Positions 25,426-33,705 of a DNA stretch of 64,000 nt are shown one piece after another (the first letter of the stretch is position 1; each line of letters opens with the position of its first letter). Position numbers and translations under genes: made by a program. Where the stretch lies: the NCBI RefSeq assembly GCF_011762045.1, contig NZ_JAASQS010000004.1, forward strand, positions 372,001 to 436,000, written 5' to 3'. The notes beneath the pieces are model-generated. The model saw nothing but the letters and a program-made list of their open reading frames with translations, did not search any database and was not told the DNA's origin. This stretch comes from Rhizomicrobium electricum (GTDB lineage Bacteria > Pseudomonadota > Alphaproteobacteria > Micropepsales > Micropepsaceae).

Positions 25426-26571
25426 CTACAAAATCCGCTTCAACCCCGGCACCTGCCGCAGCAGCGCTCCGGCCGCAAAGCTCGCCACCAGGGCGGCAGC
25501 CCACGCGAAGGCAAACATACCGAGCGCCGGCCATTGCAGCGGCCGCATGGCCAGCGTGATCGCCACCAGCACCGGCGGATGGATCACATAAACCGCGAAA
25601 CCGTTGTCGGAGAGAAATCCGGTCAGCCGGTTGCGGATGTTGAACCGGTCGCGGAAGACGATCAGCAGTCCGACGCAGAACAGCACGCAGACGATCTGTT
25701 CCCAGAAGGCATAGATCGCGGCCGCCCACGTCAGGCCGCCGGCGATGTCGGCGAAGCTTCCGTGCATCATGGTGTTCAGCACCGTGAGCACGGCGATCGA
25801 GATCGGCGCGCCGATCACGGCGGTCGCCAGCATCGGCGTGCCCCAGCGGGCGGGCAGCGCTTCGATCCAGCCGCGGCGCCGCGCCAGGATCCCGAGCGGG
25901 AACAGCACCACGTATTGCGGGAAGAAGCAGAACTGCATGTTGTGCCAGGACGTCCCGACCGGCGCGACTTGGCGCACCAGGAACGCCGCCGCGCCGACCG
26001 CTACGCCGATGCTCAACATGGCGATGAGGGAGGGGGCGGTAGGATTTGCGGGCGCCGCCGGAACGCGTCGGACGATCAGCCGGAACACGGCGTAGATGGT
26101 GCAGAACGCCAAGAGCGCCACGGCGAACCACAACGGGCCGGTGCCGTTGAGCCAGCCGGGATGCGAGACGTACTCCCACCACGCCGCGGCAAGGCTCAAG
26201 CCGGACTTGTCGTACCAGCCGAGCAGGAAATAGCCGGTACCGATATGGATGATGAAAATGTACAGCAGCGCTGGCAGTCCGAGCCGGAAGGCGCGGTCGC
26301 GCAGGAAGCGGACGAAGCCTTTGTGGTCATAGGCGGTGGGCACGAAATAGCCCGCCAGGAAAAACAGAAAGCCCATGAAGAAGGCCTGCAGCGAGGCTTC
26401 GTAGGCGATCAGCGCGATCTGCGACACCGGATCGGGTTGGGTGGGACTGTGCCAGTACCAGCCTCCGACACCGCTATAGGAACACGCGGCGTGAACGCCG
26501 ACGACGAAGATGATGACAACCCAGCGGAGATTGTCGATGAAATCGACCCTTCGGGCCGGTTGTGCGGTCAT
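25426..26571 (-). CDS. Acyltransferase 3 family membrane protein
   Basis: 381 residues, ten or so membrane segments. The family hallmarks are present: DFIDNLRWVVIIFVVGVHAACSY with the early conserved histidine, FFMGFLFFLAGYF, RDRAFRLGLPALLY and a late YVIHPPVLV. Such proteins move acyl or succinyl groups to exported sugars, lipids or glucans. It begins divergently from the LytTR regulator gene at 26708, 136 bases away, so shared control is likely. The acceptor is unknown. Confidence 0.85.
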   Translation of the reverse strand: MTAQPARRVDFIDNLRWVVIIFVVGVHAACSYSGVGGWYWHSPTQPDPVSQIALIAYEASLQAFFMGFLFFLAGYFVPTAYDHKGFVRFLRDRAFRLGLPALLYIFIIHIGTGYFLLGWYDKSGLSLAAAWWEYVSHPGWLNGTGPLWFAVALLAFCTIYAVFRLIVRRVPAAPANPTAPSLIAMLSIGVAVGAAAFLVRQVAPVGTSWHNMQFCFFPQYVVLFPLGILARRRGWIEALPARWGTPMLATAVIGAPISIAVLTVLNTMMHGSFADIAGGLTWAAAIYAFWEQIVCVLFCVGLLIVFRDRFNIRNRLTGFLSDNGFAVYVIHPPVLVAITLAMRPLQWPALGMFAFAWAAALVASFAAGALLRQVPGLKRIL

Positions 26572-26707
26572 TGCTGCTATCCCCTCGAACGATGAATTGC
26601 GTCGCGAACTAAAATCATGACGGAGTGCGGCAAGACGTCTGCCGTCTTCCCACCGATGCTCAGATTTCGTATCGGTCAGGCAGGTTCAACGGGTGTGGGG
26701 CCGGTGG

Positions 26708-27547
26708 ATGCGAATACGTGATGTCTGGCAGCGGCTTGTGACGATCGGCGCGGATTTGGGGACAAACGGCACGCCGCGGCGGACCTTTCTGTTCACCCTC
26801 GGCGCCGTTGCGGTGGTTGGGGCGTTCATCAACACCCTGGGCGTGATTTCCACCCTCCATGCCAATCCGCGCCTCTCGGTGATCGAGCCGATCATCTGGG
26901 AGGGATCGAGCTGGATCACGCTGGTTTCGTTTTTTTGGATTGCGTGGGTGGCCTACTGCCTGGCGCCGCCGAACCGCCTGAGCTGGCGCCTCTTGCTGCA
27001 CATTCCGGCTTTGCTCGCCTTCGCCGTCGGCCATATCGGCGGCTTCGTTCTCTTATGCAAGGCCGCGTATTTCGCGATGGGGCGGCACTATGTGTTCGCG
27101 CCGTTTTGGGAGAGCTTCTTCTACTCGCTCGGCCGGGATGCGTTGGCGTACGTCGTGTTCATGGCGGCCTTCGGCTTCACCCTGTCCCTGTTGCGTCAGC
27201 AGCAGGCCCCGGCACCGCAGCCGCTCACCTTCGACATCCGCGACGGCACCAAGCTCAATCGGGTGATGATCGAGACCATTCTCGCGGTGTCGTCGGCAGG
27301 CAATTACGCGGAATTCGTGCTGCGCGACGGCCGCCGGCTTTGTATGCGCTCCTCCCTTTCGGCGCTCGAACGCGAACTGGCGCCGCATGGCTTCGTGCGG
27401 ACGCACCGCTCCTGGCTGGTGAACGCCGCCGCGGTGACCGCGCTCAATCCGGAAGGCTCGGGCGATTATGCGATCGGCCTCGGCGCGTTGACGGTGCCGC
27501 TGTCGCGGCGCTTTCCGGAGGCACTGGCAAAACTTCGCGCGAATTAG
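26708..27547 (+). CDS. Membrane-anchored LytTR DNA-binding regulator
   Basis: 279 residues from the ATG at 26708; a GTG at 26693 is in frame. Four membrane segments (for example RTFLFTLGAVAVVGAFINTL, SWITLVSFFWIAWVAYCLA, LLLHIPALLAFAVGHIGGF and a later helix VVFMAAFGFTLSLL) precede a LytTR domain from about residue 175: ILAVSSAGNYAEFVL, MRSSLSALERELA and FVRTHRSWLVN. LytTR regulators bind direct repeats upstream of targets. Being membrane-embedded, this one probably reads an envelope or membrane signal directly. The divergent acyltransferase gene is the obvious candidate target. Confidence 0.85.
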   Translation: MRIRDVWQRLVTIGADLGTNGTPRRTFLFTLGAVAVVGAFINTLGVISTLHANPRLSVIEPIIWEGSSWITLVSFFWIAWVAYCLAPPNRLSWRLLLHIPALLAFAVGHIGGFVLLCKAAYFAMGRHYVFAPFWESFFYSLGRDALAYVVFMAAFGFTLSLLRQQQAPAPQPLTFDIRDGTKLNRVMIETILAVSSAGNYAEFVLRDGRRLCMRSSLSALERELAPHGFVRTHRSWLVNAAAVTALNPEGSGDYAIGLGALTVPLSRRFPEALAKLRAN

Positions 27548-27667
27548 CGGACTGCAGCCTTCTCTTTATGGTTGTAAAATTCTTTTCCCAACCGTGTGAG
27601 TAGCATAACAATGCTCCGGGGGGTGCCGTAGGGCGCGCCCGGAAAAGCTGCCGGGACGGGGGAGACG

Positions 27668-28582
27668 ATGCACGGTTATGGCATCGCGGGCCTTTCGGTA
27701 GAGAGCGACATCGCTTTGCCGGGGTTGATTGCCCGGCCGCTGAACGGCGAGCCGCCCGATGTCTGGATCCGGCAGGCGCCGGTTCCGGCAAATCTCGAAA
27801 ACCCCGACGCCTCCGGCCCCACCTGGGAAATGTCCGGCGACCGCTTTCTCTTGCGCATACCGGGCATCGTCCGGTTTCTTCTGACCGGCGGCCGCGTTCT
27901 CGCCTTCGCGCCGGAAGGCCCGGTCGAGGACGTCCGGGCGTTTCTGCTGGGGACGGCGTTCGGCATTCTGCTGCACCAGCGCGGCGCCATCGTGCTGCAT
28001 GCCAGTGCGGTGAAGGTCGGCGGCAAGGCGGTGGTGTTCTGCGGCGCGTCGGGTGCGGGAAAATCGACTATCGCCGCCGCTTTGGGCCAGCGCGGTTATC
28101 CGCTCGTGACCGACGACGTCGGTGCGGTTTCGTTCGATTCCGCGGGCACGCCGGTGATCTATCCCGATGGGCGCCAATTGAAACTGTGGGCGCACGCCAT
28201 CGCGCAGTTGGGTTTTTCCCGCGGCGAGGCGGTGCGCGACGCCATCGAGAAATTCTATGTCGAGCCTCGAGAGGTATTCGGCGAGGCGATGCCGCTCGGC
28301 GCGATCTACGCGTTGCGCGAAGCACGGCCGCCGATCGTGCCGGGCATCGAGCGGCCGAATGTCGTCGACGCTTCGCTGCTCTTGCGCCGCAACGCCTATC
28401 GTCCGCTTCTGGTGCAGCGCATGGGGCGGCGGGCGGACTATTTCTATGCGGCGACGGCGATTGCCGGCCATGCCGGGATTTTTCACCTCAGCCGTCCTCT
28501 CGATTTCTCCGAACTGCCCGCCGGGCTCGATGGGCTGGAGCGGCATTGGCGCGAAACCGGTTTAACGGAGAAGCCGTCGTGA
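27668..28582 (+). CDS. HPr kinase-like serine kinase
   Basis: 304 residues. The C-terminal kinase region carries HASAV at 111-115, the P-loop GASGAGKST at 126-134 and LVTDDVGAV just after residue 145, which is the HPr kinase/phosphorylase layout. The N-terminal third is not the usual HprK regulatory domain. Homologues of this short form occur next to PqqD-like proteins in ribosomal peptide (for example lasso peptide) and exopolysaccharide loci, where they phosphorylate a precursor or other partner. The GTG of the sulfotransferase gene overlaps this stop (GTGA at 28579-28582), so translation is coupled. No HPr or PTS gene is nearby. Confidence 0.8.
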   Translation: MHGYGIAGLSVESDIALPGLIARPLNGEPPDVWIRQAPVPANLENPDASGPTWEMSGDRFLLRIPGIVRFLLTGGRVLAFAPEGPVEDVRAFLLGTAFGILLHQRGAIVLHASAVKVGGKAVVFCGASGAGKSTIAAALGQRGYPLVTDDVGAVSFDSAGTPVIYPDGRQLKLWAHAIAQLGFSRGEAVRDAIEKFYVEPREVFGEAMPLGAIYALREARPPIVPGIERPNVVDASLLLRRNAYRPLLVQRMGRRADYFYAATAIAGHAGIFHLSRPLDFSELPAGLDGLERHWRETGLTEKPS

Positions 28583-29502
28583 CCAGAACCGTTTGGCTTG
28601 CCTCCTATCCCAAGTCCGGCAACACCTGGGTGCGGATGCTGGCCGCCAATTGTCTGGCCCAGGACGGACGGCCGGTCGGTATCAACGATCTGTCCGAACG
28701 CAGCGGTATCGCCAGTGCCCGCGCGCCGTTCGATTTCCTGCTACTGATCGACTCCGGTCTGTTGACCCACGACGAAGCCGATCGTCTGCGGCCGCGGGTT
28801 TACGAACAACTCGCTCGCGGCGCCGAGGACGACACCTACGACGTGCCGCAGGAGCGCCCGCCGGTCCGTCTCGTCAAGGTGCACGACGCCTATACGCAGA
28901 CCGCGCAAGGCGAACCGCTGCTTGCCGGAAATCGCGGCGCGGACGGGGTCATCGTGATCGTTCGCGATCCGCGCGATGTGGCGCCTTCGCTCGCCCATCA
29001 CAACGGCACCGGCGTCGACCAGGCGATCGCGTTCATGGGCAATCCCGAGGCCTGCTTCTGCGCCAAGACGCGGGCGCTGACCGACCAGTTCCGCCAGAGG
29101 CTGCTCACCTGGAGCGGTCATGTCGCGAGCTGGCTCGATCAGGCCGATCTTCCCGTCCATCTCCTGCGTTACGAGGATTTGCAGGCCGACGCCGCCGGGA
29201 CGATTGCGAAAGCCTTGGATTTTGCCGGCTGCCCGGTTGCGGATGAGCGGATCGGGGGCGCGGTCGAACGGACGCGGTTCGCCGAGTTGCAAAGGCAAGA
29301 GCTGGATGCCGGCTTCCGCGAAGCTCCGCGCACGCCCACGCAAGGCCGCTTCTTTCGCCGCGGTGTGGCGGGCGGCTGGCGGAGCGAACTCACCGCCGAA
29401 CAGATCGCCCGGATCGAGCGCGAGCATGCCCCGATGATGAGCCGGCTGGGATACGCGCTATCCGGTGAAATGCCTACTGCGAGAAGGAAAGCCCTGTCAT
29501 GA
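28579..29502 (+). CDS. PAPS-dependent sulfotransferase
   Basis: 307 residues from the GTG at 28579. The 5'-phosphosulfate loop YPKSGNTW is at residues 10-17 and the 3'-phosphate motif IVRDPRDVAPSLAHH follows near residue 133, as in cytosolic and bacterial sulfotransferases. A GGAG eight bases upstream supports the GTG. It transfers sulfate to a hydroxyl or amine; the acceptor is not known. It is the middle gene of a three-gene coupled operon: four-base overlap with the kinase gene and four-base overlap with the PqqD gene (ATGA at 29499-29502). Confidence 0.85.
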   Translation: MTRTVWLASYPKSGNTWVRMLAANCLAQDGRPVGINDLSERSGIASARAPFDFLLLIDSGLLTHDEADRLRPRVYEQLARGAEDDTYDVPQERPPVRLVKVHDAYTQTAQGEPLLAGNRGADGVIVIVRDPRDVAPSLAHHNGTGVDQAIAFMGNPEACFCAKTRALTDQFRQRLLTWSGHVASWLDQADLPVHLLRYEDLQADAAGTIAKALDFAGCPVADERIGGAVERTRFAELQRQELDAGFREAPRTPTQGRFFRRGVAGGWRSELTAEQIARIEREHAPMMSRLGYALSGEMPTARRKALS

Positions 29503-29765
29503 TGGTGCGAAAGCTGGACGGCTGGCTGGCGGCCAAGGTCGGCGGCGAACTGGTGATGATGAATGCGCAAAAAGGCAACTATATCGGCCTCAGCGAAGTC
29601 GGCGCGCGGGTCTGGGAGTTGATGGACTCCACCCAGGATTTTGAAGCAATTTGCGCCGAGCTCGACCGCGAATTCGACGTCGTGCCCGAAATCTGCCGCG
29701 CCGAGGTGAAGGCGTTCCTCGAGGATCTGGTGGAGCACGGGGCTGTGGCGATCGACCGCGCGTGA
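29499..29765 (+). CDS. PqqD family peptide-recognition (RRE) protein
   Basis: 88 residues. It has the PqqD winged-helix pattern: a strand-rich start (LDGWLAAKVGGELVMMNAQKGNYIGLSEVG), then ARVWELMDSTQDFEAICAEL and RAEVKAFLEDLVEHGAV. PqqD-type proteins bind the leader of a ribosomal peptide and deliver it to modifying enzymes. Here the partners available in the operon are a kinase and a sulfotransferase. No precursor peptide, cyclase or leader peptidase is visible nearby, so either the peptide is encoded elsewhere or the protein has been adopted for another substrate. Confidence 0.82.
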   Translation: MMVRKLDGWLAAKVGGELVMMNAQKGNYIGLSEVGARVWELMDSTQDFEAICAELDREFDVVPEICRAEVKAFLEDLVEHGAVAIDRA

Positions 29766-29862
29766 GGCCGGGTGAAGCGGCCGCCGCACTCGGCTTTCTA
29801 TTTACTGCGCCTTAAATTTTGTAGCAGACCATGGCAGCGTGGGTTCAGAAGAAGCGCGGGTC

Positions 29863-30072
29863 ATGGCTGCCGTATCCAGCCGAGAAAACGTGATCAGCTT
29901 GGCCGAAGTACGCGCCGAGCGCCGCCCTGCCTTGCCGGTCTCCTTCGAGATGGACTGGAACCAAATCCATGCCGAAGAAGAGCCTTGGGAACTCGGCCGG
30001 ACGATCTGGTTTGCCGTGGCGATCTCGGCGGCCTTGTGGGCGGTGATCGCCGGCCTGCTCTGGTTCGTCTGA
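29863..30072 (+). CDS. Small tail-anchored membrane protein
   Basis: 69 residues from the ATG at 29863 (a GTG at 29839 is in frame). The polar N-terminal 45 residues (MAAVSSRENVISLAEVRAER, then FEMDWNQIHAEEEPWELGR) are followed by one hydrophobic C-terminal helix (TIWFAVAISAALWAVIAGLL) ending WFV. I do not recognise a family. It sits between the PqqD gene and the glycosyltransferase gene in the same direction and could belong to either. The frame that reads across it with many arginines is a shadow. Confidence 0.6.
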   Translation: MAAVSSRENVISLAEVRAERRPALPVSFEMDWNQIHAEEEPWELGRTIWFAVAISAALWAVIAGLLWFV

Positions 30073-30164
30073 CTCATTCCTCATTCCGGTCACGGTTTCG
30101 TTAGCGCGCGTCGGCGCGGCTGCTGCTACCGTGCGCCCGGCGGATTGTTTGCCGGGAGAGGACG

Positions 30165-31688
30165 ATGACGATCGATTGGCGGAAGCTTGCGACCCCCGCT
30201 GCGATTTTGGGCGTACTGACGCTGCTTCTGCATCTCATGACCAATGCAGGGTACGGCATTTTTCGCGATGAGCTCTATTTCATCGTCTGCGGCCGGCGCC
30301 TCGCCTGGGGCTATGTGGATCAGCCGCCGCTGGTGCCGATGCTGGCGGCATGGTCGTGGGCGTTGTCGGACGGCTGGCTGACCGCCTTCCGTCTGGTCCC
30401 GGCTTTGGTGATGTCGCTGACGGTCGCGGCGACGGCCGAGTTCGCCCGCCAGATCGGCGGCGGCCGCTATGCGCAATGGCTGGCGGGTCTGTGCGCGCTG
30501 GCGGTGCCGCATTTCCTGTCGATCGGCCTCTTGTTCACCACCGACACCTTCCAGGCGATCAGTTGGCTGGCGTGCGCCATGATCCTCGTCCGGATCGAAC
30601 GCACCAGAGACGAACGCTGGTGGCTTGCTTTCGGCGCCGTGGTCGGCCTCTGCCTGCTCAGCAAATACATGATCGCCTTCTACATCGGCGCGCTCGCCGT
30701 CGGACTTCTGGCGACGCCGCTGCGCCGCTCCTTGCTGCGTCCGTGGGTTTACGGCGGCGCCTTGGTGGCGATCGTGCTGGTTCTGCCGAATGTGTTGTGG
30801 CAGCAGGCGCACGGCTGGCCGTTCCTCGAACTCGGCAAGGCGGCGATGAACGGCAAGAACATCGCGCTGTCGCCGGGCGCGTTCTTCATGCAGCAGATCT
30901 TGATCGTCGGGCCGCTGGCGGCGCCGGTCTGGCTGGCGGGGTTGTGGGCGTGCCTCGCCCGGCCGCGCTGGTCGACGTTCCGCGCCTTTCCCATCGCCTA
31001 TGTCCTGTTGTTTGCGTTCTTCGTCGCCACCCACGGCAAAGCGTATTTCCTCACCTCGATCTATCCGATCCTGTTCGCTATCGGTGCGGCCCGGATCGAG
31101 CAGTGGTTTGCGTCCGTGGCTTTGCGCGCCGCTTTGCTGGCCCTCGTCGGGTTGACCGGCGCGATCACTGCGCCGCTTGCCATCCCGCTGCTGCCGGAAG
31201 AGAGCTACATCCGCTATGCGGCCGCGTTGGGCATGGGGCCGTCGGTGTCGGCCGCCGAGCACCTGAAACAAGGCCGCTTGCCGCAACACTTTGCCGACCA
31301 GCACGGCTGGAAAGCGATGGCGGAGAAGGTTGCCGCGATCTATCACGCGCTGCCGCCAGCGGATCGTGCGAAGGCGGCGTTCTACGGCACCAATTACGGC
31401 GAGGCGGGCGCCATCGACGTTTACGGCGAAAAACTCGGTCTGCCGCCGGCGATCAGCGGTCACAACAATTATTGGCTGTGGGGGCCGCGGGGCCATACCG
31501 GCGACGTGGTGATCGAGATCGGCGGCACGCGCGAAAATCATCTGAAGGAGTTTCGCTCCGTCGAACTCGGCGGCACGCTCGACGATCCTTACGCCATGCC
31601 CTACGAGACGGGCCAGCCGATCTGGATCGAGCGCGGATTGAAAAAGCCGCTCGCCGAGGTCTGGCCGAAGGTGAAGCATTACGAATAA
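30165..31688 (+). CDS. Glycosyltransferase family 39-like membrane protein (PMT_2 / ArnT-like)
   Basis: 507 residues, about ten to twelve membrane segments. The first periplasmic loop has the family motif YGIFRDELYFIVCGRRLAWG with an acidic pair (D-E), followed by DQPPLVP. Such enzymes use polyprenyl-phosphate sugars to glycosylate lipids, polysaccharide or protein on the periplasmic side. The soluble C-terminal domain contains FYGTNYGEAGAIDVYGEKLG. It is the last gene of the run that follows the PqqD operon; a terminator follows at 31693. Confidence 0.83.
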   Translation: MTIDWRKLATPAAILGVLTLLLHLMTNAGYGIFRDELYFIVCGRRLAWGYVDQPPLVPMLAAWSWALSDGWLTAFRLVPALVMSLTVAATAEFARQIGGGRYAQWLAGLCALAVPHFLSIGLLFTTDTFQAISWLACAMILVRIERTRDERWWLAFGAVVGLCLLSKYMIAFYIGALAVGLLATPLRRSLLRPWVYGGALVAIVLVLPNVLWQQAHGWPFLELGKAAMNGKNIALSPGAFFMQQILIVGPLAAPVWLAGLWACLARPRWSTFRAFPIAYVLLFAFFVATHGKAYFLTSIYPILFAIGAARIEQWFASVALRAALLALVGLTGAITAPLAIPLLPEESYIRYAAALGMGPSVSAAEHLKQGRLPQHFADQHGWKAMAEKVAAIYHALPPADRAKAAFYGTNYGEAGAIDVYGEKLGLPPAISGHNNYWLWGPRGHTGDVVIEIGGTRENHLKEFRSVELGGTLDDPYAMPYETGQPIWIERGLKKPLAEVWPKVKHYE

Positions 31689-31692
31689 ACCA

Positions 31693-31725
31693 AAGGCCCC
31701 GCGAGGATCGCTCCTGCGGGGCCTT
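31693..31725 (+). terminator. Rho-independent terminator
   Basis: Ten-base-pair stem AAGGCCCCGC/GCGGGGCCTT (31693-31702 and 31716-31725) with a 13-base loop, then GTTC. Five bases after the glycosyltransferase stop. The AAGG start makes it workable on either strand. Confidence 0.75.
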
Positions 31726-31747
31726 GTTCAATACGCGGTAGGCAAAT

Positions 31748-31799
31748 CAGAGCGCTTGCAGGAAAAGTGGGAACCGGTTTTCCGTCCGCAAGCGCGACA
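31748..31799. repeat. Intergenic hairpin repeat, copy 1
   Basis: Palindromic element: GCGCTTGC (31752-31759) pairs with GCAAGCGC (31788-31795) and GGAAAA (31761-31766) with TTTTCC (31778-31783), around a GTGGGAACCGG centre. Copy 2 is at 33627. The arms differ between copies by compensating changes. It lies 11 bases beyond the TorF gene's stop. Confidence 0.7.
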
Positions 31800-31809
31800 A
31801 TCAAAAACT

Positions 31810-32553
31810 CTAGAGCAGGGTGAAATTGTAGGTCAGGTTGACCTTCACCGTGTCCTTGGTGGCGTCCTTGTTCGCCATCCAGAAGCCGGCGTCCGCCTTC
31901 TTGATGTCGTTGCCGACATAGCGCACGTCGAGCGAGAAGCTCTTGTAGACGGCGGTGAAGCCGACATCCCAGTGCCAGTAGTCTTTGGGCGCCAGTTCGA
32001 CATACTGACGGCCGACGGTGCCGCTGACGGTCAGCCAGTCGGTGAGGGCGTAAGACGCCGTGCCGGCGCCGTACCAGCCGTCGCCGCCTTCCAGGCTCCA
32101 TTCCGGCGAATAGGCACCGGTCAGCGATAGGGTGAGCTTGTCGAAGGAGTGGCTCAGGATGCCCTGCATTTCGAAGTAGCTGGCCTTGGGGCCGCCGTGG
32201 GCGTCGTAGTCGGGGTAGCTGTAGTAATAGGCTTCGACATTGAGGTCGGTGCCGTAGATGTCGAAGTGCTTGCCGCCGTAGATATCCATCTCGAAGCCGG
32301 GATTCTTGCCGCCCCAATCGGTGCGCGCCAGCCAGGTGCCGGCATAGAAGCCCATCGGGCCGGTCCAGTTCAGCGAACCTTCCGGCGTGATTTCATTGTT
32401 GTTCTGGCTGATGCCGCGATACCGGTAGTCGCTTTCGACTGCCAGATAGCCGCTGATGCTGCCGTATGCCGGCGCATCGTCGGCCAATGCCGGAACCGCC
32501 ACGGTGGCCATCATTGCCGCGGCAAATGTCAGTTTCAGGCCAGTCGATTTCAT
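31810..32553 (-). CDS. TorF family putative outer-membrane porin
   Basis: 247 residues. Signal peptide (KLTFAAAMMATVAVPALADD), then GSISGYLAVESDYRYRGISQ, the signature start of the TorF/TIGR02001 porin-like family, and a beta-strand pattern through to KVNLTYNFTLL. The protein probably forms a small outer-membrane barrel; the solute is unknown. The frame is open to 32589, but a Shine-Dalgarno (GAGGG) spaced nine bases from 32553 supports that start. No partner gene is adjacent; the neighbour is an SDR gene on the same strand 229 bases upstream. Confidence 0.85.
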   Translation of the reverse strand: MKSTGLKLTFAAAMMATVAVPALADDAPAYGSISGYLAVESDYRYRGISQNNNEITPEGSLNWTGPMGFYAGTWLARTDWGGKNPGFEMDIYGGKHFDIYGTDLNVEAYYYSYPDYDAHGGPKASYFEMQGILSHSFDKLTLSLTGAYSPEWSLEGGDGWYGAGTASYALTDWLTVSGTVGRQYVELAPKDYWHWDVGFTAVYKSFSLDVRYVGNDIKKADAGFWMANKDATKDTVKVNLTYNFTLL

Positions 32554-32781
32554 GGTCATCGCCCTCGAATGCTTCATGCAGCGACGCATCGTGCGTCAGT
32601 GCTGTCTACATGTCGTGTCAGGGCGGCCCTCAAGGCAATATCCAACCGGACGGCGTTACGGCAGGAAAACCGCGAATCAGGCGGGATTTGGGGGTGCGTT
32701 GTTGCAATGCAACACCAATTGGACACACCTTGAGCAGTGTGCTGCCCAATTAGACGGCATAATTTCGATTCGTAAGAACGT

Positions 32782-33579
32782 CTAACGGAACGAGGTTTGC
32801 CCCACGGCGAGGTGCAATCCGCCGTCCGCCAGCAGCGTTTCGCCGGTGACGTGGCGCGAAGCGGGGCCGGCGAAGAAGGCGACGATGTCGGCGATATCCT
32901 CCGGCGCGGCGACGCGTTCGAGCGGCACCGTCTTGGCGTGCTCGTCGGCGAGGCGCTCGGCGGTTTCGGTGCCGAAACTGCGCGTGAACCAGGAGGAGGC
33001 GACGAAGCCGGGGCATACCGCGTTGACGCGGACGTGAGGCGCCAGCGCCCGCGCCAGCGATCGCGTCATGGTGTTGAGCGCGCCTTTCGAGGCGGCATAG
33101 GCGATCGACGATCCGATGCCGAAGGTGCCCGCGATGGAGGAGACGTTGACGACGCTGCCGTGTCCGCTCGCTTTCAGCGGCGCGATGACCGCGCGCACCA
33201 TCTGGAAGGCGCCGATCACGTTGACGCCGTAGAGCCGCTGGAAATCGGCCTGGCTCAAGGCATCGAGATCGGCGTGGGCGGCGAATTTGGTGATGCCGGC
33301 ATTGTTGACCAGAATGTCGACGGTGCCGAAGGCTTCGATGGCGGCGGCAGCAATCTTGCGGCAGTCGGCGTCGCTGGCGACGTCGCCCTGGATCGCAATG
33401 GCACGCCCGCCGGCGGTTTCCACCGCGGCCACGACGGCCTCCGCTTCGGCTTTGCTTCGGGAATAATTCACCACAATATTGGCGCCTTCGCGGCCGAATC
33501 TACGGGCGACCGCCGCGCCGATGCCGGTAGCGGAACCTGTGACAATCGCGGTCTTGCCTTTGAAGCCTCTCTCGTCCAT
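32782..33579 (-). CDS. Short-chain dehydrogenase/reductase, FabG-like
   Basis: 265 residues. Classical SDR: TGSATGIGAAVA near the start, NNAG, SSIAGTFGIGS, the catalytic Y and K in IAYAASKGAL, PGFVAS and a C-terminal GETLLADGGLHLAVG. It fits the FabG/3-oxoacyl reductase-like branch, but many SDRs share these motifs and the substrate is unknown. It is NAD(P)-dependent and cytoplasmic. The upstream space (33580-33705) contains hairpin repeat copy 2. Confidence 0.84.
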   Translation of the reverse strand: MDERGFKGKTAIVTGSATGIGAAVARRFGREGANIVVNYSRSKAEAEAVVAAVETAGGRAIAIQGDVASDADCRKIAAAAIEAFGTVDILVNNAGITKFAAHADLDALSQADFQRLYGVNVIGAFQMVRAVIAPLKASGHGSVVNVSSIAGTFGIGSSIAYAASKGALNTMTRSLARALAPHVRVNAVCPGFVASSWFTRSFGTETAERLADEHAKTVPLERVAAPEDIADIVAFFAGPASRHVTGETLLADGGLHLAVGQTSFR

Positions 33580-33626
33580 GACCTGTCCCGGATTTCATCT
33601 TGCCGAAGTTGCGCCTGAAATGCACC

Positions 33627-33677
33627 TTAGAGCGCTTTCCCGAGAAGTGGGTATCGGTTTTCGGGCTGAAAGCGCGA
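33627..33677. repeat. Intergenic hairpin repeat, copy 2
   Basis: GCGCTTTC (33632-33639) pairs with GAAAGCGC (33668-33675) and CGAGAA (33641-33646) with TTTTCG (33658-33663) around GTGGGTATCGG. Compared with copy 1 at 31748, positions that changed in one arm changed to match in the other (GC to TC against GC to GA; GG to CG against CC to CG). It lies between the divergent SDR and phosphatase genes. Confidence 0.7.
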
Positions 33678-33705
33678 ATATTAACGGCAATCGAAATTTG
33701 AGCCA

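Noticed and set aside
27548..27667. A precursor peptide gene just before the HPr-kinase-like gene
   Set aside because: Only frames of about ten codons or fewer are present; none has a leader-like sequence.
29772..30104. A 110-codon plus-strand frame after the PqqD gene
   Set aside because: It is extremely arginine-rich and overlaps a better frame with a membrane helix.
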